Positions 1 to 9,904 of a DNA stretch of 64,000 bases are shown piece after piece. The position numbers and the translations under genes were made by a program. The stretch comes from Gammaproteobacteria bacterium (lineage in GTDB: Bacteria > Pseudomonadota > Gammaproteobacteria > Eutrophobiales > Eutrophobiaceae): assembly GCA_028819495.1 (NCBI GenBank), contig JAPPLI010000062.1, positions 1 through 64,000 on the forward strand, written 5' to 3'. The notes under the pieces are model-generated. The model had not been told where the DNA came from. It saw nothing but the letters and a program-made list of their open reading frames with translations, and ran no database searches. The number at the start of each line of letters is the position of its first letter. Position 1 is the stretch's first letter.

Positions 1-143
1 TTATGAATTGCGTCCCCGATGAAGTTGGAAATTTAAATTCGATCAAGCTCCTAAGCTATACACTTCGGAATGATGCCATCCGCATCATTTCGGCACGTAA
101 AGCAACCCACCGCGAGATAGAAGATTATGCGCGAACAATATGA
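1..143 (+). pseudogene. BrnT-like toxin, C-terminal part (truncated by window edge or a remnant)
   Basis: Reading frame ending TGA at 141-143 encodes ...SYTLRNDAIRIISARKATHREIEDYARTI, the typical BrnT C-terminus (RIISARKAT); it overlaps the BrnA-like ORF start at 127. Confidence 0.5.
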
Positions 144-441
144 TCTGAAAAAACTGAAAGTGAAGCGTCGCGGCCTGTTGCCGGAACTCAAGGATGAAAA
201 AGGGAAGCAGGCAAAAGTCAGGATAACTATATCCCTGGACCGTGATATTGTGGATTACTTCAAGCAGTCTGCCGGCGGGGTTGGCTCCTTACCTTATCAA
301 ACCCAGATAAACCAGATGTTGCGCAGGGCTATTGAAAATAACCATCACGGTGAGATGGAAACCGTAAAGCTGGAGTTGCTGAAAGACGCTGATTTTATAC
401 GCGCCCTGGCCAGTCAAATCAGCACTGCGCGCCGGCAATAG
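127..441 (+). CDS. BrnA-family ribbon-helix-helix antitoxin
   Basis: 104 aa with KVRITISLDRDIVDYFKQSAGGVGSLPYQTQINQMLRRAIE, the BrnA/RHH signature; overlaps the BrnT-like end. Confidence 0.8.
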   Translation: MREQYDLKKLKVKRRGLLPELKDEKGKQAKVRITISLDRDIVDYFKQSAGGVGSLPYQTQINQMLRRAIENNHHGEMETVKLELLKDADFIRALASQISTARRQ

Positions 442-459
442 ACTATCTGTCTTCCAGGC

Positions 460-1254
460 TCATACCGCAATAGGCGCCGGTATGGATGGGTGCGCCTGGT
501 ATCCCACCAGTTCAAAATCCTCGTAGCGGAAGCCGAAGATATCTTTAACGTCGGGATTGAGCCGCATCTGTGGTGGCGGCAGGGGTTCCCGTTTCAACTG
601 CTCGTCGGCCTGCTCCAGGTGGTTCAGGTACAGGTGGGCATCGCCCAGGGTGTGGACAAATTCACCAGGCGCGAAGCCGGTGACCTGGGCCATCATCAGG
701 GTGAGCAGGGAGTAGGAGGCGATGTTGAACGGGACGCCCAGGAAGATGTCCGCGCTGCGCTGGTATAGCTGGCAGGACAGGGCGCCGCCGTTCACGTAGA
801 ACTGGAAGAACGCATGGCAGGGCGCCAGAGCCATCTTGTCGATCTCGCCCGGGTTCCAGGCGCTGACGATCAGGCGGCGCGAGTCGGGGTTGGCCCGGAT
901 CTGTTCAATGACGGCGGTAATCTGGTCTATGGTCGTACCGTCCGCCGCGGGCCAGGAACGCCATTGTACGCCGTAGACCGGGCCCAGTTCACCGTTTTCA
1001 TCGGCCCACTCGTCCCAGATGGTGACGCCGTGGTCGCGCAGGTACTGAATATTCGACTCACCCCGGAGGAACCATAACAACTCGTGAATGATGGATTTCA
1101 AGTGCAGCTTCTTGGTGGTCAGCGCCGGGAAGTTCCGGCCCAGGTCGAAACGCATCTGGTAGCCGAAGACGCTGAGAGTGCCGGTGCCGGTGCGGTCGGA
1201 TTTCCGTGTGCCCTCATGGCGCACGTGGCGTAACAGGTCCAGGTATTGTTTCAT
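460..1254 (-). CDS. thyA: Thymidylate synthase
   Basis: 264 aa, [38 protein letters not shown]...[12 protein letters not shown]. Confidence 0.98.
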   Translation of the reverse strand: MKQYLDLLRHVRHEGTRKSDRTGTGTLSVFGYQMRFDLGRNFPALTTKKLHLKSIIHELLWFLRGESNIQYLRDHGVTIWDEWADENGELGPVYGVQWRSWPAADGTTIDQITAVIEQIRANPDSRRLIVSAWNPGEIDKMALAPCHAFFQFYVNGGALSCQLYQRSADIFLGVPFNIASYSLLTLMMAQVTGFAPGEFVHTLGDAHLYLNHLEQADEQLKREPLPPPQMRLNPDVKDIFGFRYEDFELVGYQAHPSIPAPIAV

Positions 1255-1281
1255 GTCACATAGTGTCTTGATAGTTTGTGA

Positions 1282-1511
1282 GGCAGGTTCAGGTAAGTGT
1301 TGTCAAAAGATTGTCACCTGTACGGGGCGTAGCAGGTCCAGGTAAGTGTTTTTAAGACACGCTGTGAATACGTCCCTGTACGCTTTATCATCCGCCGTCC
1401 TGGCGGATGACATTCTTACAAATCTGCCAGGAGCAGATTTGGACGACCGAAGGTCGCCCGCAGGGTGTGTGCCATGGATGGTACACATCAAAAACACTTA
1501 CCTGAACCTGC
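1282..1511 (-). repeat. Modular hairpin repeat element, locus S1, with inverted arms containing the lgt 3' end
   Basis: Arms 1332-1353 and 1490-1511 are inverted copies (GCAGGTYCAGGTAAGTGTTTTT); extra copy at 1282-1301; internal hairpins CATCCGCC-AGGAC-GGCGGATG and GTAC-AGGGAC-GTAT on the minus strand. Confidence 0.85.
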
Positions 1512-2280
1512 CAGAAGCTGCACAATATAATACTACACCAACAAGGATCATGGGAAAGGACAATACCTGTCCCATGGTCAGCCAGCCGAAGCCCAGGTAA
1601 CCCAGGTGAGCGTCCGGTTCGCGCATGAATTCCACGGCAAAACGGAACAGGCCGTAGAACAGCAGGAACAGCCCGGAAGCGGCCATTACCGGGCGCGGGC
1701 GGGTGGAGAACCACCAGAGGATGACGAACAGGCACAGGCCTTCCAGGAACGCCTCGTAGAGTTGTGACGGGTGGCGCGGCAACGGGCCGGCGCCGGGGAA
1801 TACCATTGCCCAGGGCAGGTCCGTGGTTTTGCCCCACAGTTCCGCATTGATGAAATTGCCCAGGCGGCCGGTGAACAGGCCCACGGGCACGACCGGCGCC
1901 AGGAAATCGGTGACCTCGAAGAATGCCTTGTTGATTTTCCGGCCGTACAGCCAGCAGGCGGCGATGACTCCCAGCAGGCCGCCGTGGAAGGACATGCCTC
2001 CCTGCCAGACCTTGAGCACATCCAGAGGGTTTCCGAGGTAGTAAGGCAGGTTGTAGAACAGCACCGAACCGAGCCGGCCGCCGATGATGATTCCCAGGAT
2101 GCCGTAGAACATGAGGTCCGCGACCTGTTCGACGGTCCAGCCGAAACGTCCCGACTTTGCCCGGTAATGCAGCAGCGCCCAGGCGCCCACAATGCCGGCG
2201 ATGTAGCTGAGCCCGTACCAGCGGATCTGCAGGAACCCCAGGTCGACGGCAACGGGGTCGATGTTCGGAAATGTCAGCAT
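1498..2280 (-). CDS. lgt: Prolipoprotein diacylglyceryl transferase
   Basis: 260 aa membrane protein [30 protein letters not shown]...[13 protein letters not shown]. Confidence 0.98.
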   Translation of the reverse strand: MLTFPNIDPVAVDLGFLQIRWYGLSYIAGIVGAWALLHYRAKSGRFGWTVEQVADLMFYGILGIIIGGRLGSVLFYNLPYYLGNPLDVLKVWQGGMSFHGGLLGVIAACWLYGRKINKAFFEVTDFLAPVVPVGLFTGRLGNFINAELWGKTTDLPWAMVFPGAGPLPRHPSQLYEAFLEGLCLFVILWWFSTRPRPVMAASGLFLLFYGLFRFAVEFMREPDAHLGYLGFGWLTMGQVLSFPMILVGVVLYCAASGRFR

Positions 2281-2282
2281 TT

Positions 2283-2359
2283 TGGCGCGCCTGACAGGAT
2301 TCGAACCTGTGACTTCTGCCTTCGGAGGGCAGCACTCTATCCAACTGAGCTACAGGCGC
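2283..2359 (-). tRNA. tRNA-Arg (anticodon CCG), CCA encoded
   Basis: Cloverleaf read by eye on the minus strand: acceptor GCGCCTG/CAGGCGC, anticodon arm CTGCC-CTCCGAA-GGCAG, T-arm CAGGTTCGAATCCTG, 3' CCA. Confidence 0.95.
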
Positions 2360-2385
2360 TTATCAGCTTTCGAATTATAACAGTA

Positions 2386-2545
2386 AATCCTTTCGAGATT
2401 TGTGGGTGTCCTGAATTAGATGGTAAATCCTTTCGAGATTTATGGGTGTCCTGAATTAGATCATCCTGAATTAGATCATGGGTGTCCTGAATTAGAACGG
2501 TGGAAATTTATGGGTGTCCCGAATTAAAAATAAATCTGTCCCTTT
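2386..2545. repeat. Cluster of GGGTGTCCTGAATTAGA repeats ending in AAAAATAAATCTGTCCC
   Basis: Four copies of gggtgtcc(t/c)gaatta within about 140 bp, two within a longer direct repeat (gtaaatcctttcgagattt.tgggtgtcctgaattaga). Confidence 0.85.
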
Positions 2546-2570
2546 TTTTTAATTGGCGGATAATGGTTTT

Positions 2571-4628
2571 ATGAGCGATCAATCCCTTCCGCCTAATGCG
2601 CTGGCCGGCGAGACCAGTCCTTACCTGCTGCAGCATGCGCGCAACCCGGTTCAATGGTATCCCTGGAACGAAGAGACGCTGGAACTTGCCGGGAAGGAGG
2701 GGAAGCCCATATTGCTGTCGATCGGTTATTCCGCCTGCCACTGGTGTCACGTGATGGCGCATGAGTCGTTCGAGGATGAAGAGACCGCGGCGCTGATGAA
2801 CCGTTATTTCATCAATATCAAGGTGGACCGGGAGGAACGGCCCGATATCGACAAGATTTACCAGACCGCGCAACAACTGCTTTCCGGGCGCACCGGGGGC
2901 TGGCCGCTGACCATGTTCCTGATGCCTGATGACCGCACGCCGTTCTTCGGCGGCACCTACTTCCCGCCGGAACCGCGCCACGGGCTGCCCGGCTTCAAGG
3001 CCCTGCTGGCCAGGGTCAACCAGGTCTGGCAGGAAGACCGGCCGGCACTGGTGGAGCAGAACAGCGCATTCATGAAGGCCCTGGAGCAGACCCAGGCAAA
3101 TGAGCCGTCCGCAACGGGAGCCGGCCTCGACAGCAGCCCGGTGGCGAGTTGCGTGGATATGCTGGCGCGCGCCTTCGACCCGCAGGACGGCGGGTTCGGC
3201 GGGGCGCCGAAATTCCCGCACCCGGGCAATGTGGAACTGCTGCTCAGCCGGCATGCCCTGAACGGCGAGGGCGGAACCTTGGACATGGCGTATTTCACGC
3301 TGGAGAAGATGGCCGAGGGCGGCATTTACGACCAGGTCGGCGGCGGTTTCTGCCGCTATTCCGTCGATGCGCGCTGGCGCATCCCGCACTTTGAAAAGAT
3401 GCTGTACGACAACGGGCCGCTGCTGGGGTTGTACGCGAATGCCTGGCGCAGCAACCGGCGCGAGCTGTTCCGGCAGGTCGCACGGGGCACGGCGGCATGG
3501 GTAATGCGCGAGATGCAGTCCGGGGAAGGCGGCTTCTATTCTTCACTAGACGCAGATTCGGAGGGGGAGGAAGGGAAATTCTACACCTGGGAACCGGGCG
3601 AGGCGCACCGGCTGCTGACCGAGGCCGAATTCGATGACTTTGCGGTCTGGTCCGGCCTGGACCGGCCCGACAACTTCGAAGGGCGCTGGCATCTCTACGT
3701 GGCGCAACGCCCGGAGGAGATCGCGCGCCGTACCGGCCGGGAACCGGAAGAGATAACCCGGAACCTGCAAAGCGCCAGGGAAAAACTGTTCGCGGAAAGG
3801 GAAAAGCGGGTGCGGCCCGGCCGCGACGACAAGATCCTGACGTCCTGGAACGCGCTGATGCTGAAAGGCATGAGCGTTGCGGCCGTGCGCCTGCAGGAAC
3901 CCGGTTATTACCAGTCTGCGTTGCGCTGCCTTGAGTTCATCCATGCAAACCTCTGGGACGGGAAACGGCTGGCGGCCACGTACAAGGACGGCAGGGCGCG
4001 GCTGAATGCCTACCTGGACGACTATGCCTTTCTCATCGACGCCGTTATCCACCTGCTTGCCTGCAAGTGGTCAGGCAAGTGGCTGGCGTTTGCCGTGCAA
4101 CTGGCCGATACCTTGCTGGAGCAGTTTTTCGACGGGGAGGAAGGCGGTTTCTTCTTCACCTCACACGACCATGAGACCCTGCTGCAACGGCGCAAGGACT
4201 TCACGGACGACTCGCTGCCTTCCGGCAACGGCGCGGCGGCCCTGTCCCTGCTCGTACTGGGACACCTGACCGGGCGCCGGGATTACCTGGACGCGGCGGA
4301 GCAGACCCTGAAGTGCGCCTGGGGGCTGCTGCAACGGGCGCCGCATGCCTGCGCGGCGCTGCTGGGAGCGTTGATGGAATACGACAATCCCGGGCGGGTG
4401 ATCATACTGCGCGGCGAGGAGGAAACCATCACCGAATGGCAGCAACAGCTCGACCCGCTGCTGGACGTGCGCTCCATGGCGTTCGCCATCCCGGCGGCGG
4501 AAAAGGGCCTGCCGGACCTGCTCAGTGAGAAAAAGACCGACCAGGCGGCCACGGCGTTCATCTGTACGGGCTTTACCTGCCTGGAACCGGTTTCCGATCT
4601 CACAGAATTGAAGCGGATTATCAAATAG
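2571..4628 (+). CDS. Thioredoxin domain-containing protein (YyaL/SPATA20 family, DUF255)
   Basis: [30 protein letters not shown]...[43 protein letters not shown]. Confidence 0.93.
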   Translation: MSDQSLPPNALAGETSPYLLQHARNPVQWYPWNEETLELAGKEGKPILLSIGYSACHWCHVMAHESFEDEETAALMNRYFINIKVDREERPDIDKIYQTAQQLLSGRTGGWPLTMFLMPDDRTPFFGGTYFPPEPRHGLPGFKALLARVNQVWQEDRPALVEQNSAFMKALEQTQANEPSATGAGLDSSPVASCVDMLARAFDPQDGGFGGAPKFPHPGNVELLLSRHALNGEGGTLDMAYFTLEKMAEGGIYDQVGGGFCRYSVDARWRIPHFEKMLYDNGPLLGLYANAWRSNRRELFRQVARGTAAWVMREMQSGEGGFYSSLDADSEGEEGKFYTWEPGEAHRLLTEAEFDDFAVWSGLDRPDNFEGRWHLYVAQRPEEIARRTGREPEEITRNLQSAREKLFAEREKRVRPGRDDKILTSWNALMLKGMSVAAVRLQEPGYYQSALRCLEFIHANLWDGKRLAATYKDGRARLNAYLDDYAFLIDAVIHLLACKWSGKWLAFAVQLADTLLEQFFDGEEGGFFFTSHDHETLLQRRKDFTDDSLPSGNGAAALSLLVLGHLTGRRDYLDAAEQTLKCAWGLLQRAPHACAALLGALMEYDNPGRVIILRGEEETITEWQQQLDPLLDVRSMAFAIPAAEKGLPDLLSEKKTDQAATAFICTGFTCLEPVSDLTELKRIIK

Positions 4629-4634
4629 ATATAT

Positions 4635-4679
4635 GGGGTCAGAGTAAAAATTCTTCCAGAATTTCTTACTCTGACCCCT
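4635..4679. repeat. REP-like palindrome (GGGGTCAGAGTAAAAATTCTT...TTACTCTGACCCC)
   Basis: Near-perfect inverted repeat between convergent genes; same family at 19074-19190. Confidence 0.85.
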
Positions 4680-4688
4680 GTAATTTCT

Positions 4689-5555
4689 TTATCCCTGGTA
4701 GATGTGGGCGGCGAGGGAGATGCGCGTGGCCAGGCTCTCGACTGCCATGACCAGGGAGTGGGTCAGCGCGGACTTCTCCGAATAGTCCGCCGGCACCAGG
4801 TTCGATACGCGCCCGTCCTCAATGAAGCCCCAGGCCTTGCTGCGTTTTTCCCGGTCGTCGGGGTCCCCGTACACCCCGATGGCGATACCCTCCCCCTGCT
4901 TCACCAGCGAGAAACAGGGGACATCGGTAAAACCGTCTCCCACCATGATCATCTGCTTGATCGGCACCCTGAGCCTGGCGCTGTCCACCTTGCGGTTGAC
5001 CTCGAACGGCTTGCCGACGTACTCGGGACCGAATATGCCTTTCTGGACGTGGAAGATGTAGCGGGTCTTGTCGGTAAAACTGATGATCTTGCGGGGAAAC
5101 TTAATCCGTCCCGCGTTGTCATAGGCGAAGTCCGAGGCCCAGATCTCCTTGAACTCGTGGGCGATGGCCGTGTTCCTGAGTACTTCGCCGATGCCGGAAC
5201 TGATCAGGTAGAACTCCAGCGTAACCCGGGAGTTCACTGCGGCGGCGACTTCCCGTAACCGGCCGAATATCGATTCCACCCCCTGGTACAGGGGCAGTTC
5301 ACGGCCCCAGCGGGCGAGGCTGTCCCGGGTGATCGGTTCTATCTCACCGCCGGTGGATTTCTCTATCATCCTGTACAGGTAGGCCGGCACCGGGTCCCAC
5401 TCCTCCGCCGCGCTGGCGGTCTCCATCATGGGGCCTACCTCCTGCTTCCAGAAACGGCGCACGTCGAGACCGCAATGCTCCTCCAGGTAGCCGGAGGTGC
5501 TGTCCGGCGCCAGGGTGTCGTCAAAATCAAAAATTATGGCAATGATCTCTTGCAT
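4689..5555 (-). CDS. HAD-family hydrolase
   Basis: IIFDFDDTLAPDST near the N-terminus and MVGDGFTDVPCF (HAD motif IV). Confidence 0.85.
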   Translation of the reverse strand: MQEIIAIIFDFDDTLAPDSTSGYLEEHCGLDVRRFWKQEVGPMMETASAAEEWDPVPAYLYRMIEKSTGGEIEPITRDSLARWGRELPLYQGVESIFGRLREVAAAVNSRVTLEFYLISSGIGEVLRNTAIAHEFKEIWASDFAYDNAGRIKFPRKIISFTDKTRYIFHVQKGIFGPEYVGKPFEVNRKVDSARLRVPIKQMIMVGDGFTDVPCFSLVKQGEGIAIGVYGDPDDREKRSKAWGFIEDGRVSNLVPADYSEKSALTHSLVMAVESLATRISLAAHIYQG

Positions 5556-5632
5556 GGAAGTAGTGTAACAAAACCCGCTGTTGCGGCAATCAGGATATTG
5601 AATAATCTTTACGACAGGAACAGAATGGCTTG

Positions 5633-6655
5633 ATGACCGGCAGCAAATCCATCCCGAAAGTGGAGCTCCACTGCCACCTGGAGGCCTGTTTCCGCGTCCG
5701 GACTGCCAGGGAGATCGGGCGCTCGCTCGGCCTGGATGTCCCGGAAGACCCGGAACGGTTCAGGCGCGAGTGGCTGATCACCGAACCGGTGGACAACCTG
5801 GAACAGGCGCTGAAAAAATTCGCCAATATCCAGAAGCTGTGGGGTTCGGAGGAAACGATCGAACGGTTGACTTACGAGGCCTGTGAATACGGCGTAGAGC
5901 AGAACATCAGGATCCTGGAACTGCGCTATTCGCCGGACTTCATCCGCGGCGCCAATCCCCGGTTGAGTTTCGAGAAGATCCATGAGGCTGTTGTCCGGGG
6001 GATCACGCGTGCAAAAGACCTGGACATCGCGGTCGGCCTCATCGGCATCGTGCAGAAGATCCTGTCGCCGGAGGACGCGGCCCGCACCACCGGTTTCATC
6101 ATCGGCAACAGGGAGTCATTCGCCGGTATCGACATGGCGGATATGGATATCGGCTTCGGGATCCGGCGCTTTGCACCGCTGATGGAAAAGGCGAAACAGG
6201 CAGGGCTGCACGTCACTTTGCATTCCGGGGAAGAAAACGTGCCGGAGGCGCCCCAACATGTGCGGGTGGCCGTTGAGGAACTGGGCGCGGAACGGATCGG
6301 TCACGGCATTTATATTCATCGCGATCCCGAGGTGATGGATGTTGTCAAACGGAATAACGTATTACTCGAACTCTGTCCCACCAGCAACCTGTTGACCAAT
6401 TCGGTTCCCTCCATCAGTGAACATCCGTTGCGCCGGCTCATGGAGGCAGGGGTGATGGTATCGATCAATTCGGATGATCCGCACCTGTTCGGCATCGACC
6501 TGTGCCATGAGTATGACGTGGTTCACAGTGAACTGGGGTTGACCGTGGAGGATTTCGAGCGCATTAATGATGATGCGGCCGCGAGCAGTTTTTTGCCGCA
6601 GGAGGAGAGGCAGCGGGTGTGGCCGCGGGAGATTAGGGAGTCACCCGCTGGGTGA
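5633..6655 (+). CDS. add: Adenosine deaminase family protein
   Basis: PKVELHCHLEACFR, HSGEE, RIGHGIYIHRD, LELCPTSNLLT, SINSDDP motifs. Confidence 0.9.
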   Translation: MTGSKSIPKVELHCHLEACFRVRTAREIGRSLGLDVPEDPERFRREWLITEPVDNLEQALKKFANIQKLWGSEETIERLTYEACEYGVEQNIRILELRYSPDFIRGANPRLSFEKIHEAVVRGITRAKDLDIAVGLIGIVQKILSPEDAARTTGFIIGNRESFAGIDMADMDIGFGIRRFAPLMEKAKQAGLHVTLHSGEENVPEAPQHVRVAVEELGAERIGHGIYIHRDPEVMDVVKRNNVLLELCPTSNLLTNSVPSISEHPLRRLMEAGVMVSINSDDPHLFGIDLCHEYDVVHSELGLTVEDFERINDDAAASSFLPQEERQRVWPREIRESPAG

Positions 6656-6668
6656 CGATGTATTTCAC

Positions 6669-6738
6669 TGGATTCCGGGTCAAGCCCGGAATGACGAGTC
6701 CTTTTTACCCGTCATTCCTGCGAATGCAGGAATCCAGT
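6669..6738. repeat. GTCATTCCTGCGAATGCAGGAATCCA-type dispersed palindromic repeat (two hairpins)
   Basis: ggattccgggtcaagcccggaatgac and gtcattcctgcgaatgcaggaatccag lie back to back and abut the RND gene stop. Confidence 0.85.
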
Positions 6739-9700
6739 CACACAACCGTCGCCGGAGGCGACTCGGTATTGGACTGGAATGACGATTGAAACAGTTTCCG
6801 GATATCCTCGACGATGATGACGTTGACCGGGATCATGATCAGGGTGATGGTCGTCGCGAACAGGATGCCGAAGCCGAGTGAGATGCCCATGGGGATCAGG
6901 AACTGCGCCTGTATCGATTTCTCGAACAGCAGCGGCAGCAGGCCGAAGAAGGTGGTGAGCGAGGTCAGCATCACCGGCCTGAAGCGGACCACGCCTGAAT
7001 TCAGTACCGCATCGGGCACGCTCATGCCTTCTGCCCTCTTCTGGTTGATGAAATCCACCAGCACCAGGCTGTCGTTGACGACCACCCCGACCAGGGCCAT
7101 TACGCCCAGCATGCTGGGGAAGGTCAGCTCGCGGCCCAGCAGCCAGTGCCCCCATACCGCGCCGATGATGCCGAAGGGGATCACCGACATGACGATCAGC
7201 GGCTGGACGTAGGACTTGAGCGGCAATGCCAGCAATACGTAGATGACGAACAGTATCACGACCATGCCCCATTGCAGGCTGGCAAACGACTCGCGCTGTT
7301 CCTTTGCCTCGCCCTCAAATGACCAGGTAACGCCCGGGTAATTGATTAACAGCGCCTGCAGGTACTCATCCAGGTCCGCCTGCAATACCGTCATGTTCGT
7401 CTTGCCCTTGTCGACGTCGGCAGTGATGTTCATGGTGCGTTCACGGTCAATACGCAGGATCGTCGACGGTCCCTTGCCTGGTGTCAGCGTCGCCACGTGG
7501 GACAGCGGCACCCGGCGGCCGTCCGGCGCTGTAATCAGGTATTCATCCAGCGTGGCCGTGGTGCTCCTTTCGTCCTTCGGCAGGCGCACGATCACGCGTA
7601 TGTCGTCGCGCCCGCGCTGGATGCGCTGGGCCTCAAAGCCGCGGAATGCCTGGCTGACCTGGTTCGCCACCGCGGCGCGCGTCAGGCCCAGTACGTGGCC
7701 CTGCCGGGTCAACTCGATCTGCAGCTCTTCCTTGCCGTCAGACAGGCTGTCCGCGATATCAAAGACCGTAGGGTAGGTAGCCAGGCGCTGTTTAATCAGT
7801 TCGCCAACTGCTTCCAATGTCTCCAGGGATTGCGCGTTCAGTTGAATATGGACCGGATCGCCAGCGTGGATGAGTTCCGCGCGAAAGGTAAGCGATTCAG
7901 CGCCGGGTATGGTGCCGATATCCCGGCGCCATTCATTCATGAGATCCAGCACGCTGATATCGGTGCGGCGTTCATCGGATGGCACCGCTTCAATGATGAC
8001 CTGGCCGTAATGATTGCCCAGACTCGTGCCATGGCCGGGCCCGCCGCCCCGCGCAACGCGCGCGGAGCCGGTTGTGGATAAAATATTGCGGATGACCGGT
8101 TCCCCGCCTTCTCCGTCCTTATATTTCCGCTGCAACGCAAACGCGGCATCGGTGATGCGCTGCATGTGCCTGTCGGTGACCTCAAACGGCGTGCCCACAG
8201 GCATCGACAGGGAAACGGTGGCCACATCCGACTCGATGCGCGGGAAAAATATGAATTTGGCCCAGCCGCTCAGGACCAGCGCCAGCGTCAGCGCCAGGAC
8301 CCCCAGGAACGCGGCGATGACCGAGTAACGGTTGGCCAGGGAAAAGCGCAGCAAAGGCCGGTAATAATCGATTATGAACTGCTCAAAACCATCGGCAAAG
8401 CGCTGTTGAAAGCCGCTGAAGCCCGTGAGCGCCGCAGGGTCGTTGCGCACCCTGACGGTTTTCATGTGCGCCGGCAGCACCAGTTTCGACTCGACCAGGG
8501 AGAACACCAGGCAGGGGATTACCACGGCCGGAATCGCGCCCATGAAATCACCCATGCGGCCTTCGACAAACGCCAGCGGGCTGAACGCGGCGATGGTGGT
8601 CAGGATACCGAAGGTCACCGGGACGGCGACCTGCCTGGTGCCCAGCACGGAGGCTGCGAGGGGGTCTTCCCCCGCGCGCAGGCGGGTGTAGATATTCTCC
8701 CCGGTGACAATCGCGTCATCGACGACGATGCCCAGCACGATAATGAAACCGAACAGGCTGATCATGTTGATGGTGACGCCGCTGAACGGCATCAGTATCA
8801 GCGCGCCCAGGAAACTGGCCGGTATGCCGATAAACACCCAGAGCGCCACGGCCGGCCTGAGAAACATGGCCAGCAGAATGATCACCAGGATACTGCCCTG
8901 TATGCCGTTATTGACCAGGGTGCCAAGACGCGCTTTCAAAAATGAGGAATTATCATCCCAGTAGCTCAGGTTGATACCCACCGGCAGCGCGGCCTGCCTT
9001 CCCGCAATATAGTCTTTTACCTTGCCGGCGATGTCTATGGCGTCCTGGTCCGTCGTCCGGTAAACCCGGATCAGGCTGGCAAATCCGCCGTTGTAGCCGG
9101 TCTTTAACAGGACTTCTTCGAAACCATCGTTGACCCTGGCGATATCGGCTATGCGTATGATGCTGCCGTCGGGGTTGGTCTTGACGATGATATCCTCGAA
9201 CTGCGCGCGCCGGTAGGCCTGGCCTTTGGAGCGGATGAGCACGTCGCCGCCCTCGGTGCGTACATTGCCGGCGGAGACGTCCAGCGAACTGCGCTGTACG
9301 GCATAGGCTATATCCGCCAGGGTCAGGCGGAACTCGCGCAACCTGTCCTGGGACGCCTCGATGCTGATTTCATATTTCCTGACGGCATCCAGCCTTACCT
9401 GCGTAACCCCGTCGATGCGCAACAGGTCTTCGCGTACCTGCTCGGCAAGACTGCGGATCTCCCCCTCGCTGTAATCACCGGCAACGACCACCGAGATGAC
9501 CGGGTGCATGCGTTGCACCAGGCTGACCACGGGTTTCTCCGTATCGGCGGGAAAGGTGTTGATGGAATCGACCCGGTTCTTTATATCGTTGAGCAGGTCC
9601 CGCGGTTCATAATCGGAATCCACTTCGATGTTGACCGTGGTGCTGCCTTCGACGGAACGGCTGGTGATCTGATCGATTCCTTCGAGGTCCTGAACCGCTT

Positions 9701-9902
9701 CCTCGATGCGGATTGCGACACCCAGTTCGATGTCCTCGGGCGTGGCGCCGCGCAGGGGTACGAACACGTTGATGATGTCCGGTTCGATTTCCGGAAACGT
9801 GTCCAGTTTCAGCCTGGCATAAAGCGAATAAAGCCCGCCGACAATGATGCTGAACAGCAGCAGGTTGGCGGCAACGTGGTTTCTTGCGAACCAGTCGATC
9901 AT
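6738..9902 (-). CDS. Efflux RND transporter permease (HAE1/AcrB-like)
   Basis: 1054 aa, MIDWFARNHVAANLLLFSIIVGGLYSL...GIVVDDAIVTGENI; operon with MFP and OMF genes. Confidence 0.97.
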   Translation of the reverse strand: MIDWFARNHVAANLLLFSIIVGGLYSLYARLKLDTFPEIEPDIINVFVPLRGATPEDIELGVAIRIEEAVQDLEGIDQITSRSVEGSTTVNIEVDSDYEPRDLLNDIKNRVDSINTFPADTEKPVVSLVQRMHPVISVVVAGDYSEGEIRSLAEQVREDLLRIDGVTQVRLDAVRKYEISIEASQDRLREFRLTLADIAYAVQRSSLDVSAGNVRTEGGDVLIRSKGQAYRRAQFEDIIVKTNPDGSIIRIADIARVNDGFEEVLLKTGYNGGFASLIRVYRTTDQDAIDIAGKVKDYIAGRQAALPVGINLSYWDDNSSFLKARLGTLVNNGIQGSILVIILLAMFLRPAVALWVFIGIPASFLGALILMPFSGVTINMISLFGFIIVLGIVVDDAIVTGENIYTRLRAGEDPLAASVLGTRQVAVPVTFGILTTIAAFSPLAFVEGRMGDFMGAIPAVVIPCLVFSLVESKLVLPAHMKTVRVRNDPAALTGFSGFQQRFADGFEQFIIDYYRPLLRFSLANRYSVIAAFLGVLALTLALVLSGWAKFIFFPRIESDVATVSLSMPVGTPFEVTDRHMQRITDAAFALQRKYKDGEGGEPVIRNILSTTGSARVARGGGPGHGTSLGNHYGQVIIEAVPSDERRTDISVLDLMNEWRRDIGTIPGAESLTFRAELIHAGDPVHIQLNAQSLETLEAVGELIKQRLATYPTVFDIADSLSDGKEELQIELTRQGHVLGLTRAAVANQVSQAFRGFEAQRIQRGRDDIRVIVRLPKDERSTTATLDEYLITAPDGRRVPLSHVATLTPGKGPSTILRIDRERTMNITADVDKGKTNMTVLQADLDEYLQALLINYPGVTWSFEGEAKEQRESFASLQWGMVVILFVIYVLLALPLKSYVQPLIVMSVIPFGIIGAVWGHWLLGRELTFPSMLGVMALVGVVVNDSLVLVDFINQKRAEGMSVPDAVLNSGVVRFRPVMLTSLTTFFGLLPLLFEKSIQAQFLIPMGISLGFGILFATTITLIMIPVNVIIVEDIRKLFQSSFQSNTESPPATVV

Positions 9903-9904
9903 GC

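Noticed and set aside
1346-1600. Short ORFs with peptides such as FLRHAVNTSLYALSS and KAYRDVFTACLKN
   Set aside because: Translations of the dispersed hairpin repeat, not real proteins.
1388-2344. 318-aa minus-strand ORF overlapping lgt
   Set aside because: Out-of-frame shadow of lgt in GC-rich DNA with low-complexity Arg/Pro-rich sequence; lgt frame is clearly coding.
6669-6738. Rho-independent terminators between add and the RND gene
   Set aside because: The hairpins match a widespread dispersed palindromic repeat and lack T-tracts; they might still terminate but this cannot be claimed.
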